Below the pieces are notes generated by a model. The model worked only from the letters and a program-made list of their open reading frames with translations. It had not been told where the DNA came from and searched no databases. 64,000 nt of DNA from the NCBI RefSeq assembly GCF_001613465.1, contig NZ_BDCK01000020.1:275086-339085 (forward strand), in the 5' to 3' direction. How positions within the stretch are numbered: the first letter of the stretch is position 1; each line of letters begins with the position of its first letter. The stretch is from Nocardia niwae NBRC 108934 = DSM 45340. Its GTDB lineage: Bacteria > Actinomycetota > Actinomycetes > Mycobacteriales > Mycobacteriaceae. Positions 16,802 to 24,165 of the stretch are shown one piece after another. A program made the position numbers and the translations under genes.

Positions 16802-18592
16802 CTATGCGACGGATGTCGCCTCGAGCAGGGCGCACAACTCCGGGATGGTGACGGAAATTTCCCGGGCGAATCGGCGCATATGCTGCTCGGCGTTCTCGAG
16901 CGCGCTGAGAAAGACGTTGAAGCTGCCGGGCTTCACGATGTAGCCGATCCCGATGCATCGGTCGGTAATCGGCCCGAAACCGAAGAATCGAACATCGACC
17001 GAGGACACGGCACTGGTGCTGAGATAGTCATCACGCAGAATCCTCCAGCCGGGAGATTCGTAGATCTCGTGCGGCGCGTCGCCGCGGTGCCGCTGGATTC
17101 GCTGCAACTCCGCGAGGTGCCGTTCGGGAGCACGCCCGGCCTGGCAGTCCCTGGTGTTGGCGACGTGCGCCGCCGCCGCGGCACGGAGCGCTTCGGCCCG
17201 AGCGGTCGCGGTGGCCGTCGAGTCGTTCATCAACGCCACGAAGCGAACGACTTCGGGGGTGACCACCCGGAGGGCCTCCGTGCGGCCGTGGCGGTAATGC
17301 CGCACGGCAACGGATTCGTAGGAACTGCCGAGCAATCCTCTGGATCGTTGATGCGCCAGTTGGTAAGCCATCTGCACCAACGCATCCGGTGAAATTCCGA
17401 GACGCTTCGCCCGGTCCGAGCCGAAGTCGTCGAACGCCACGACCTCCGTGGCGGTCCCAGCCGCTTGCTTGCCGAAATCAGCTGAAGCCTGGCGAATCTC
17501 GTGCCGCTGGTTCTCGTCGAGACGGAACTCGATCGGTGAAGTAGCGGGCGCTCGGCCGGACTTGTCCGCCGCGAGGGCCGTCACATCCGCCAGAATCGCG
17601 TCGCAGAAACCTGCCACGGTGGTCCCGTCCAGGCCGGACTCCTCGATGTTGACCCCTGCGCGACCATCGGCGAACACGATGAATGTCAACGCTTTGTCGT
17701 ACCAGCGGTTCCCGCCGTCACCATGCATGAGCTGGTTACAAGCCGCGAGTTCGTCTCGGGGTGCGAAGTCCTCGAGCGCGACGCAGAACAGTGCTGTTTC
17801 GATCGTCTCGAGCGCTGCGACGTTGTCCGGATCTTCGATGAGGGCTTGGCGGATCGTCGCCCATGCCGCGCGTGGTTTCGTGGTCAGGGCTCCCGGGAAC
17901 GGCTCCGTGGCCGGGCTTGCTCCCGTGATCGCGTCCAAGCCCGCGATCAGGTCCTCGATCGCATGCGGGGCGCCGTCAGCTGCGAAGATGTCCATTCGGA
18001 ACGCCTGACGCCGGGAGAGGACGACGATGTGCCGGGCCGTCGACGGGCCGGGTTGCGCGGCACTGTACACAGAGCGCACGGTGTCGCTTCCGACGCCGGG
18101 AATCCTGGTGGTGGAGAAGAGGCACCTGTTCTGATGCATGGACAGCGCACGCCCGCGCAGCGTCACGGGCGATACCATCTCGGCGTCGAGTTCGAGTTTG
18201 TACGCGGCGGCGCGCGCGATCAATTCGGCGGCACGTTCCAGTTGCCCGCGCTCGGAGTCGGTGAACAAAAAGAAAGAATTCGCGTTGAACGCGATATTTT
18301 CCCGATAACCGAGATAGCGAGACGCCCAGAATTCGTCGAGCCAACTGTGAACACCGGGCGACTTATCGAATCGCTCGATTTCGGCCTGCCACGTCCGCGC
18401 CGGACTGTCCGGCGCCAGGAACTGCTCCACACGCGCCGCAGTGGCAGTCATTTCCTCGTCGTTCAGCAACGGCGAGCACCGCCGGAGAAACCGCTCACAC
18501 GTTTCTTCCAGCGACGGGATGGGCAGCCTCGGCAATTGCTCGTCGTAATCGAATGTGCCGACCGACATCTCGACGGCGAGTTTCTCGTTCAC
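16802..18592 (-). CDS. Choline/carnitine acyltransferase-like protein, catalytic His replaced by Glu
   Basis: 596 residues along the whole carnitine/choline acyltransferase fold: an N-terminal domain with LPRLPIPSLEET, the GNRWYDK segment at 294-300, a YRHGRTEA motif at 433-440 and the STS substrate motif at 525-527. In the family the catalytic base is the His of an E-H-(S/A)-x-x-(D/E)-G motif. Here the same place reads NIEESGLDG (315-323), so His is Glu318; the codon GAG is clear in the sequence. Either the enzyme uses another base, catalyses a different acyl reaction, or has become a binding protein. Bacterial members are rare. It is the first gene of the minus-strand unit reading into the MFS gene. 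Confidence 0.85.
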   Translation of the reverse strand: MNEKLAVEMSVGTFDYDEQLPRLPIPSLEETCERFLRRCSPLLNDEEMTATAARVEQFLAPDSPARTWQAEIERFDKSPGVHSWLDEFWASRYLGYRENIAFNANSFFLFTDSERGQLERAAELIARAAAYKLELDAEMVSPVTLRGRALSMHQNRCLFSTTRIPGVGSDTVRSVYSAAQPGPSTARHIVVLSRRQAFRMDIFAADGAPHAIEDLIAGLDAITGASPATEPFPGALTTKPRAAWATIRQALIEDPDNVAALETIETALFCVALEDFAPRDELAACNQLMHGDGGNRWYDKALTFIVFADGRAGVNIEESGLDGTTVAGFCDAILADVTALAADKSGRAPATSPIEFRLDENQRHEIRQASADFGKQAAGTATEVVAFDDFGSDRAKRLGISPDALVQMAYQLAHQRSRGLLGSSYESVAVRHYRHGRTEALRVVTPEVVRFVALMNDSTATATARAEALRAAAAAHVANTRDCQAGRAPERHLAELQRIQRHRGDAPHEIYESPGWRILRDDYLSTSAVSSVDVRFFGFGPITDRCIGIGYIVKPGSFNVFLSALENAEQHMRRFAREISVTIPELCALLEATSVA

Positions 18593-18663
18593 CGCCAGAT
18601 TGTCGCATCATCACCGCAGCGACTGGCGCCAACAGTGGGAATGTCGAGGCAAGTCTATTTACC

Positions 18664-18685
18664 AGCGAATGGCATACCATTCGCT
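18664..18685. promoter_or_regulatory. Perfect inverted repeat upstream of the acyltransferase-like gene
   Basis: AGCGAATGG and CCATTCGCT form 9-base perfect arms around a 4-base centre (CATA), about 70 bases before the start at 18592. There is no T-run, so an operator for a dimeric repressor is more likely than a terminator. The surrounding gap 18593-19132 holds no convincing gene on either strand. Confidence 0.45.
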
Positions 18686-19132
18686 ACGTTATGTCGAGCC
18701 GACCCTGCCATGCGCCTGCAGCAAGCGCACTGCGGGTGAAGCAGCGGCGCGACTTTCAGTACACGATTTCCGATGACTTCCCTTCCGGCATCCGCAGCGG
18801 AAATGCGAGTTCGACCCATCGGTAACGAGCCGCCGGTCGATAGGCCGCTGAGATCTAGCGCGAGGTAGTTCGGTCGCGTGGGTCGAAGAATGGATCGATC
18901 CTGTACCAGGTGACAATTCCAGGTGCCCCATGGCGCTGGGCGAAACATACCCTCTCGTCGCGTCCACGGTGCCCATTGCCGCCGCCTCTCGAGCGGCGGC
19001 AACTCGCACACAGCCGGACGATCGCCACGATAGGACGACCCCTCCGCGCTCCCCGATGGTCGAAACCGGCTACTCCCGCCTGTCCGCGGACCGCATTTCG
19101 ACGAGCGAGACGGATCCGGCCATTCCGTGCGA

Positions 19133-19450
19133 TCAGGCGCAGACGCGATTGAGCTCGTCGGTGTAAGGGTTGAGGTCGGCGACGTTGTCATCCACCAGCG
19201 CAGTGGCGTAGGCGGTGATGGCATCCTTCTCCGCGCCCTGAGCCGAGTCGGCCAGGCCGCTCAGCCTGTCGGACAACGCAGTCGCGGTCGCCTCGTCCAG
19301 GGTGCCGCCGCTCGTGTCGATCGCGACGTTGATCAACTCGATGGCCCTTGCGCACTGGAGGGACTGCGCCTGTGCGGGTGCCGCGGGCAGGAAGAGTAGG
19401 GCGGCAGCGGCTGCGGACAGCACAGCGGCGAAGGACGTCGACTTGATCAT
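19133..19450 (-). CDS. Small secreted protein with two cysteines
   Basis: 105 residues with a clear Sec signal peptide (hydrophobic run VLSAAAAALLFLPAAPAQA, probable cleavage after AQA). The mature part is ~77 residues, helical and acidic, with Cys33 and Cys104 at its two ends, well placed to form one disulfide. This layout resembles small helical exported proteins of mycobacteria, but I cannot name the family. AGAGGA precedes the ATG by five bases. It lies between the divergent PKS and acyltransferase-like genes. Confidence 0.75.
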   Translation of the reverse strand: MIKSTSFAAVLSAAAAALLFLPAAPAQAQSLQCARAIELINVAIDTSGGTLDEATATALSDRLSGLADSAQGAEKDAITAYATALVDDNVADLNPYTDELNRVCA

Positions 19451-19551
19451 GATTTCCTCTCAGAGTGTCGGCACGATCGTAGCGGCACGGCGGGGCACCG
19501 GGAACTTCGCTCTCGCTGCCACCAACGGGAACATCCGCGCCCGATCATGTT

Positions 19552-19580
19552 GCCGTTCCGCCATTCGTATCGGGAACGGC
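19552..19580. promoter_or_regulatory. Inverted repeat upstream of the type III PKS
   Basis: GCCGTTCC (19552-19559) and GGAACGGC (19573-19580) are perfect 8-base arms separated by 13 bases, about 210 bases before the PKS start. Its place in the 339-base gap between the divergent secreted-protein and PKS genes suggests an operator, but no binding protein can be named. Nothing else in the gap (19451-19789) looks like a gene. Confidence 0.35.
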
Positions 19581-19789
19581 CGACGTCGGAACGGCCAGAG
19601 GTGGACGTATCGCCGCGGCGCGCGACATCGAGCGTGAGTCGGCCGCGAGCTGTGACAAGGAACATCGATGACCAGCGTCGGACGCAGGGGTGGGCATCCA
19701 TCCCCCTTGGGTGCCTAGTTGCCGAGTATTCGCCAGCCGACGATTGGAGTGCGCATTCCCCCATCGCTCCAGCGAGGAAGAACGGGCAC

Positions 19790-20950
19790 ATGTCAATTGC
19801 CATCGACCAGACGCTTCCCACCCGCACGCCTGCGCGAACGCACGAACACGCGATTCCGCCGACGACCGTTCCCGTCATCGAAGCGATCGCGACCGGTGCG
19901 CCCGGCCTGGTCCTCGACCAGTCCGACGCAGCGGACTGGATGGCTGAACAATTCAGCGATCCGGAGCAGCGATCCCGCATCAGACGCATTTTCCGCAAGT
20001 CCATGATCAACACCCGGCGATTCGCGGTCGACCCGTTGAATCCTCGACTTCATGCTCCCAACGGCAAACCAGCGACGATTCGGGATCGCATGCAGTTGTT
20101 CTACCGCCACGCCGTTCCGTTGACGGTCGATGTGGCGCGGCGCGCGCTCGCGGATATCGACCCGGACGACGTCGGGCTTCTCGTGTTCGCCACGAGCACC
20201 GGCGTCATCGCGCCCGGCGTCGACGTCGCGGTCGTCGAAGAACTCGGGCTACCTCGGTCGGTGGCTCGCCTGGTGGTCAACTTCATGGGCTGCGCGGCGG
20301 CGATGAACGGCATCCGCACCGCCTCGGACTTCGTCCGGGCCAATCCGGGCAAGAAGGCGATGGTCCTGTGCATCGAACTCAACTCGGTGCATGCCGTCCC
20401 CGTCGAAGACGTCGACGACGCGGTGATCCGCAGCCTGTTCGGCGACGGCTGCGGCGCGGTCGTCATCGGCGCAAAACCCAGGGCGCAACAGGCCGAAGCG
20501 GGGACGATCGTCATCCGGGACAAATTCACCCATCTGTTCGAGGCCACCGAGGACGGCATCGCCGTCGGCATCGACCACGACGGCATCACCTGCCAGCTGT
20601 CGGAGAACGTACCCCGGTACATCTACAACGGCGTTGCACCTGTCGTCGGAGAAGTATTGCACCGCAACGGTTTGCGGCAGTCGGACATCGATGTGTGGGC
20701 AATCCACCCGGGCGGCCCGAAGATCTTGCTCGAATCCGCGCGATCGCTCGGCCTCCCGCCCGAAGCCGCGTCGACGAGCTGGCAGGTTCTCGGCGAATAC
20801 GGGAACATGTCGAGCGTCGCGTTGATCTTCGTGCTCGAACGGATAACCGGTCGAACGGAGACGAACCAGCCGATCTCGACCGGCGTCGCATTCTCCTTCG
20901 CACCAGGAGTCACGATGGAGGGATTCCTCTTCGACGTCGTCCACCGGTGA
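19790..20950 (+). CDS. Type III polyketide synthase
   Basis: 386 residues, the normal size for chalcone-synthase-like type III PKSs. The catalytic triad is intact: Cys168 (NFMGCAAAMNG), His306 (AIHPGGP) and Asn339 (GEYGNMSS). The Cys-His spacing of 138 and His-Asn spacing of 33 match mycobacterial PKS18. Mycobacterial relatives load long acyl-CoA starters and extend with malonyl-CoA to alkylpyrones or resorcinols; a similar acyl starter is likely here but not proven. ATG 19790 is chosen because GAGGAAG lies upstream and the preceding in-frame codons are not conserved-looking. It is divergent from the acyltransferase-like gene unit. Confidence 0.93.
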   Translation: MSIAIDQTLPTRTPARTHEHAIPPTTVPVIEAIATGAPGLVLDQSDAADWMAEQFSDPEQRSRIRRIFRKSMINTRRFAVDPLNPRLHAPNGKPATIRDRMQLFYRHAVPLTVDVARRALADIDPDDVGLLVFATSTGVIAPGVDVAVVEELGLPRSVARLVVNFMGCAAAMNGIRTASDFVRANPGKKAMVLCIELNSVHAVPVEDVDDAVIRSLFGDGCGAVVIGAKPRAQQAEAGTIVIRDKFTHLFEATEDGIAVGIDHDGITCQLSENVPRYIYNGVAPVVGEVLHRNGLRQSDIDVWAIHPGGPKILLESARSLGLPPEAASTSWQVLGEYGNMSSVALIFVLERITGRTETNQPISTGVAFSFAPGVTMEGFLFDVVHR

Positions 20951-21010
20951 GTGTGCCCGGCTCTCGAAGTCGTTGGTGATTGTGCAAGGTAGCCGCCGAT
21001 GTGAGCGCGA

Positions 21011-21172
21011 GTGCGCCACTGTCCGCAGCTCGCGCTCCCGAAGGTCGGGGAAGTACCTGATGCGGGTGAGGTAGCCGTCGATGGTTTGCCGGCTCCGGTT
21101 CTCGCGGCGCAGCTCCGTCGCGAAGTCCTCCGCAAGCTCTCGGATGTCGTCCAGATCCAGCCCGTCCGGGTT
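21011..21172 (-). pseudogene. Remnant of a tyrosine recombinase N-terminal domain
   Basis: After an in-frame stop at 21173-21175 the minus strand reads ~54 residues typical of the SAM-like DNA-binding domain of phage-type integrases: IRELAEDFATELRRENRS followed by RQTIDGYLTRIRYF. No catalytic domain follows and there is no start codon, so it is a broken gene. It lies ~90 bases downstream of a tRNA gene on the same strand, the classic place for an integrase of an island inserted into a tRNA 3' end. The gap 20951-21259 holds nothing else. Confidence 0.55.
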
Positions 21173-21259
21173 CTACCGGCAAAATACATTGCTGCCAGTG
21201 CACTGTTCTGCATCAACTCGGCTGTCGAGTTCGACGTTTCCCAGTTCAGGGCAGGTTTG

Positions 21260-21333
21260 TGGGGCGGGCGGGGCTCGAACCCGCGACCAATGGATTATGA
21301 GTCCACGGCTCTAACCGACTGAGCTACCGCCCC
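21260..21333 (-). tRNA. tRNA with CAU anticodon (elongator Met, or Ile2)
   Basis: 74 bases on the minus strand. The acceptor arms GGGGCGG and CCGCCCC pair perfectly, with discriminator A; D arm AGCTCAG, TTCGAGCC in the T loop and anticodon loop CTCATAA are visible. The anticodon stem is not the GGG/CCC type of initiator tRNA, so it is an elongator tRNA-Met or a lysidine-modified tRNA-Ile. The encoded 3' end carries no CCA. Confidence 0.93.
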
Positions 21334-21444
21334 GTGCCGCGGGAACCGCGAGCGTTGGGGATGCTACCGGGTTCGGTGGGCCGGGGACCAGTCGGAGGGG
21401 ATGGCCTAGGGTGGGTGGGTCGGAAACTTACTGGAGGGTCAGGT

Positions 21445-21894
21445 ATGGCCGGTCTGTTCACGAAGGTGCTGAAGGCGCATCAGTGGGTGTACGAGAACAG
21501 TGGTGGGCTGGTGGGGCATCGGCTGCTGCTGGGGAATCCGACGCTGCTGCTGCGGACGGTGGGGCGCAAGTCCGGCAAGGAGCGGACGTCGGCGCTGACC
21601 TACGCGCGCGATGGCGCGGACTATCTGGTGACGGCGTCCAACGGCGGGTCGCCGCGGCCGCCGGGATGGCTGGCGAATCTGAAGGCGCGACCGGAGTGCG
21701 AGATCCAGGTCGGGCGGCGGAAACTGACGGTGCGGGCCCGGGCGACGCTGCCGGATGATCCCGAGTACACCCGGCGGTGGGAGCTCGTCGACAGGGTGAA
21801 CAAAGGTCGCTACAGCGCCTATCAGAAGCTGACCAAGCGGCCCATCGCGGTCGTGGTGTTGACCCCGGCGCAGCAGGGTCAGCCCTCGCGGTAG
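21445..21894 (+). CDS. Nitroreductase/deazaflavin-dependent oxidoreductase (Ddn-like)
   Basis: 149 residues of the DUF385 family, which in mycobacteria includes the F420H2-dependent quinone reductase Ddn. Family signs are LLLRTVGRKSGKERTSAL at ~30-50 and YLVTASNGGSPRPPGW at ~60-75, which form the F420 phosphate and ring sites. It probably reduces quinones or related compounds with F420H2 at the membrane. GGAGGG lies eight bases before ATG 21445. Its 3' end overlaps by 16 bases with a convergent small gene. Confidence 0.88.
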   Translation: MAGLFTKVLKAHQWVYENSGGLVGHRLLLGNPTLLLRTVGRKSGKERTSALTYARDGADYLVTASNGGSPRPPGWLANLKARPECEIQVGRRKLTVRARATLPDDPEYTRRWELVDRVNKGRYSAYQKLTKRPIAVVVLTPAQQGQPSR

Positions 21895-22040
21895 TCCTCG
21901 TCCCAGTCGTCGTAGTCCTCGACGTCGTCCCGGTCGTCCCATGGCTCGGCTTCCTTCGGTGGCCGGCTGGCGAACTGCACGACAGCGACCACGAAGCCGA
22001 GGACCACGATGACGATACCGACGACGAGCAGAGTTTCCAC
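21879..22040 (-). CDS. Small membrane protein, 53 residues
   Basis: GTG-initiated frame with one clear membrane helix (LLVVGIVIVVLGFVVAVV) followed by a short basic patch and a very acidic tail (WDDRDDVEDYDDWDEDY). The helix-plus-acidic-tail pattern and high third-position GC argue that it is real. It overlaps the convergent Ddn-like gene by 16 bases at the 3' ends. Function is unknown; similar single-helix proteins are common in actinobacteria. Confidence 0.6.
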   Translation of the reverse strand: METLLVVGIVIVVLGFVVAVVQFASRPPKEAEPWDDRDDVEDYDDWDEDYREG

Positions 22041-22104
22041 CCCGGCACCCTAGCGCCGTCGCCGGGACCGCGCACTACGTCAATTGTCCAGTTCGCCGCT
22101 TTGT

Positions 22105-23100
22105 TCACACTGTTAACAAAGTGCGCCCTAACGCTGCCCGCGACTCGATGGCGGCATGCGCCCGATCGGCCTCGTCGAGCGGGAAGGTCTGACCGACGAC
22201 GACCTCCAAGCGTCCCGCGGCTACCTCGTCCTGGGCGCGCCGGGCCAGCGCCTGCCAATCGATGCCCGCGCCGGTGACGTCGAACAGTCCGTAGACGGCG
22301 ATGCCGCGCGCCGCCGCGGCCTCCCGGTCCAGTGCGGCGAATTCGCCTGCGGCAGCGCCGTATCCGAGGAAACGCCCGCCATCCGCGGCAATCGAGAGGG
22401 CCGCCTCGCCCAGCGCGCCACCTGCGCCGTCGAGCACCACGTGCGCGCCTGCGCCCCCGGTCGCCGCCCGCGCCTTCGCCGCCCAGCCGGGCTCGGAGTA
22501 GTCGACCACCGCGGTCGCGCCGAGTCGCTCGGCCAGTTCCAGCTTGCGGGCGCCGCGCGCGGCCGCGACGACGTTCGCGCCCGCCGCGCGAGCCAGCTGG
22601 ATCAGCAAAACGCCCAGCCCGCCTGCCGCGGCGGTGATCAAGACCCATTCCCCCGGCTGGACGGCGGCGCGGTCGAACACGGCGAACGCCGTACGGCCGT
22701 CGTGGGTGAGCGCGACGGCCTGCGTCGCGGTCAGCCCCTCGGGCAACGCGACCAGCGTCTCCGCCTTGGCCAGCGCTTTCTCGGCGTAACCGCCGATCGG
22801 CAAGCCTCCACCGATGCCGCTGGCCGCGGTGGGCGTCGACACGCGCTTGCCCACCCAGGCCGGGTCGACGCCGGGTCCGACCGAAGCGACCACACCGGCG
22901 ATCGCGCCGCCGGGCACGTAGGGCAGCTCGATCGCGAAGAAATCGGTGCCCCAGCCCGACCGCAGCCGAGTGTCCAGGAACATCACATCCGCGGCGGCCA
23001 CATCGATGACCACCTCCCCCGGTCCGGCCACCGGATCCGGTAGCTCGCGCACCACAAGTACTTCCGGCCCACCGAACTCATCGGCTTGTACAGCCCGCAT
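22105..23100 (-). CDS. Quinone oxidoreductase-like NADPH dehydrogenase
   Basis: 331 residues of the zinc-free quinone oxidoreductase branch of the MDR superfamily: MRAVQADEFGGPEVL at the start, a GroES-like domain with PYVPGGAIAGVV, a Rossmann motif AAAGGLGVLLIQLA at ~160 and a typical end (DEADRAHAAIESRAALGRTLL). It reduces quinones or other electrophiles with NADPH in the cytoplasm. It stands 80 bases downstream of the Cys/His-rich membrane protein gene on the same strand. Confidence 0.9.
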   Translation of the reverse strand: MRAVQADEFGGPEVLVVRELPDPVAGPGEVVIDVAAADVMFLDTRLRSGWGTDFFAIELPYVPGGAIAGVVASVGPGVDPAWVGKRVSTPTAASGIGGGLPIGGYAEKALAKAETLVALPEGLTATQAVALTHDGRTAFAVFDRAAVQPGEWVLITAAAGGLGVLLIQLARAAGANVVAAARGARKLELAERLGATAVVDYSEPGWAAKARAATGGAGAHVVLDGAGGALGEAALSIAADGGRFLGYGAAAGEFAALDREAAAARGIAVYGLFDVTGAGIDWQALARRAQDEVAAGRLEVVVGQTFPLDEADRAHAAIESRAALGRTLLTV

Positions 23101-23180
23101 GACACATCCTTCGTCGTTTCCTGCCGTCTCGGACGAAGATCAGCATGAAACCTGAAGTCGTGTTGAGGTCAAATCGCGCG

Positions 23181-23606
23181 TCAGGAACCGCCACCGCAAC
23201 TGGAACTGCTGCCCCCGCCGCAACTGGAACTGCTGCCGCCACCGCAACTGGAACTGCTGCCGCCGCCACAGCTGGAACTGCTGCCGCCACCGCAGCTGCT
23301 CCCGGTTCCACCGCCACAACCGTTGCCGTGGTGATGGTGGTCGTGATGGTGGTGGTGATGCCCGCCGCCGCCGTGCGGCTGGTCGAATCCGCCGACCAGT
23401 CCGGCTCCGCCGGCCGCCCAGAACGGATCTGTGGAACCCCCCTCGTTGTATCCCCCGCTTCGGTATCCGCTGTTCCACCCACCGTACGGTGGCGGCGGCA
23501 GGTACCGGTTGCGCTGCGAGCGAATGATGACGACCACGACGATGATCGGGACCGCCACGAGGAGCAGCACCATCAAAAGGACGAACAGAAGGATGAGTGC
23601 GCTCAT
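23181..23606 (-). CDS. Membrane protein with His-rich segment and Cys-Gly-Ser tandem repeats
   Basis: 141 residues. Residues ~2-28 are one long membrane helix, then a Tyr/Gly/Pro-rich linker, a run of histidines with one Asp (HHHHHHDHHHH) near residue 85-95, and a C-terminal tail of near-identical 8-residue units SSSSCGGG carrying five or six cysteines. The tail could bind metal or form disulfide-linked networks. Similar Gly/Cys tails occur on membrane proteins encoded beside GRDP-like proteins in actinobacteria, and a GRDP-like gene is divergent here, 43 bases away. No enzyme motif is seen. Confidence 0.7.
   Translation of the reverse strand: MSALILLFVLLMVLLLVAVPIIVVVVIIRSQRNRYLPPPPYGGWNSGYRSGGYNEGGSTDPFWAAGGAGLVGGFDQPHGGGGHHHHHHDHHHHGNGCGGGTGSSCGGGSSSSCGGGSSSSCGGGSSSSCGGGSSSSCGGGS
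23196..23291 (+). repeat. Four tandem 24-base units in a coding region
   Basis: Units at 23196-23219, 23220-23243, 23244-23267 and 23268-23291 differ by one to three bases and encode the SSSSCGGG repeats of the minus-strand membrane protein. The unit is a multiple of three, so copy number can vary without frameshift. There are no spacers, so this is not a CRISPR array. Confidence 0.85.
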
Positions 23607-23649
23607 GTCAGAACGGTAGCGGCACATCGGCGCGCACGTACAGTGAACT

Positions 23650-24165
23650 GTGGTGAACTTCAGGTTCCGTCGAGCCCCGGCGCGCGACATCGATTCGGCG
23701 GTCGTCCGAGCCGCCGTCGACGCGCTGGAACTGCCCGAAGCCGTCTACAAGACCTGTCCGTGGCAGCCACGGGAGTTGGTGGACAAGGGATTGCGGCAGT
23801 GGCTGCTGTGCTGCGGCGCCGCCATGCGTGACGACCAGGTGATCGGCATGCCCTCGCACGCGGTGGACGAGGCATGGCACGGATTCATCCTGTGCACCAA
23901 GCGCTACGCCGACTTCTGTGCCACCGCCTACGGCCGCTTCCTGCACCATTTTCCGGAAGGGGACGGACCGCCGAATCCCGCGCACGGAACCATGGCCGAG
24001 CAGCTCGGCCGCACCGTGGTGGCGTGGTCGTTCGTAGCGGCTCCGGGCGAGGAATGCGTGCTGTGGGATCTGGATCGCCGGGTCGGTGTCGAGCACCCCT
24101 GGGGCATCGAGCGCGGGCGAGTCGAGGCCGTCGAGGCCGAACTCGCCCGCGCCCTCGCCTCCTGA
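23650..24165 (+). CDS. GRDP-like (glycine-rich domain protein type) protein
   Basis: 171 residues. The motif VDEAWHGFILCTKRYADFC (about residues 75-93) is the hallmark of the GRDP/DUF1399-like fold found in plants, fungi and bacteria; the WH and Cys residues suggest a metal or ligand site. Its biochemical role is unknown. The start is one of two adjacent GTG codons (23650 or 23653). It is divergent from the Cys/His-rich membrane protein gene, and the pair may act together. Its stop abuts the stop of the convergent ephD gene. Confidence 0.75.
   Translation: MVNFRFRRAPARDIDSAVVRAAVDALELPEAVYKTCPWQPRELVDKGLRQWLLCCGAAMRDDQVIGMPSHAVDEAWHGFILCTKRYADFCATAYGRFLHHFPEGDGPPNPAHGTMAEQLGRTVVAWSFVAAPGEECVLWDLDRRVGVEHPWGIERGRVEAVEAELARALAS

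Noticed and set aside
23196..23291. CRISPR-like repeat array
   Set aside because: The units are contiguous with no spacers and encode a protein repeat.
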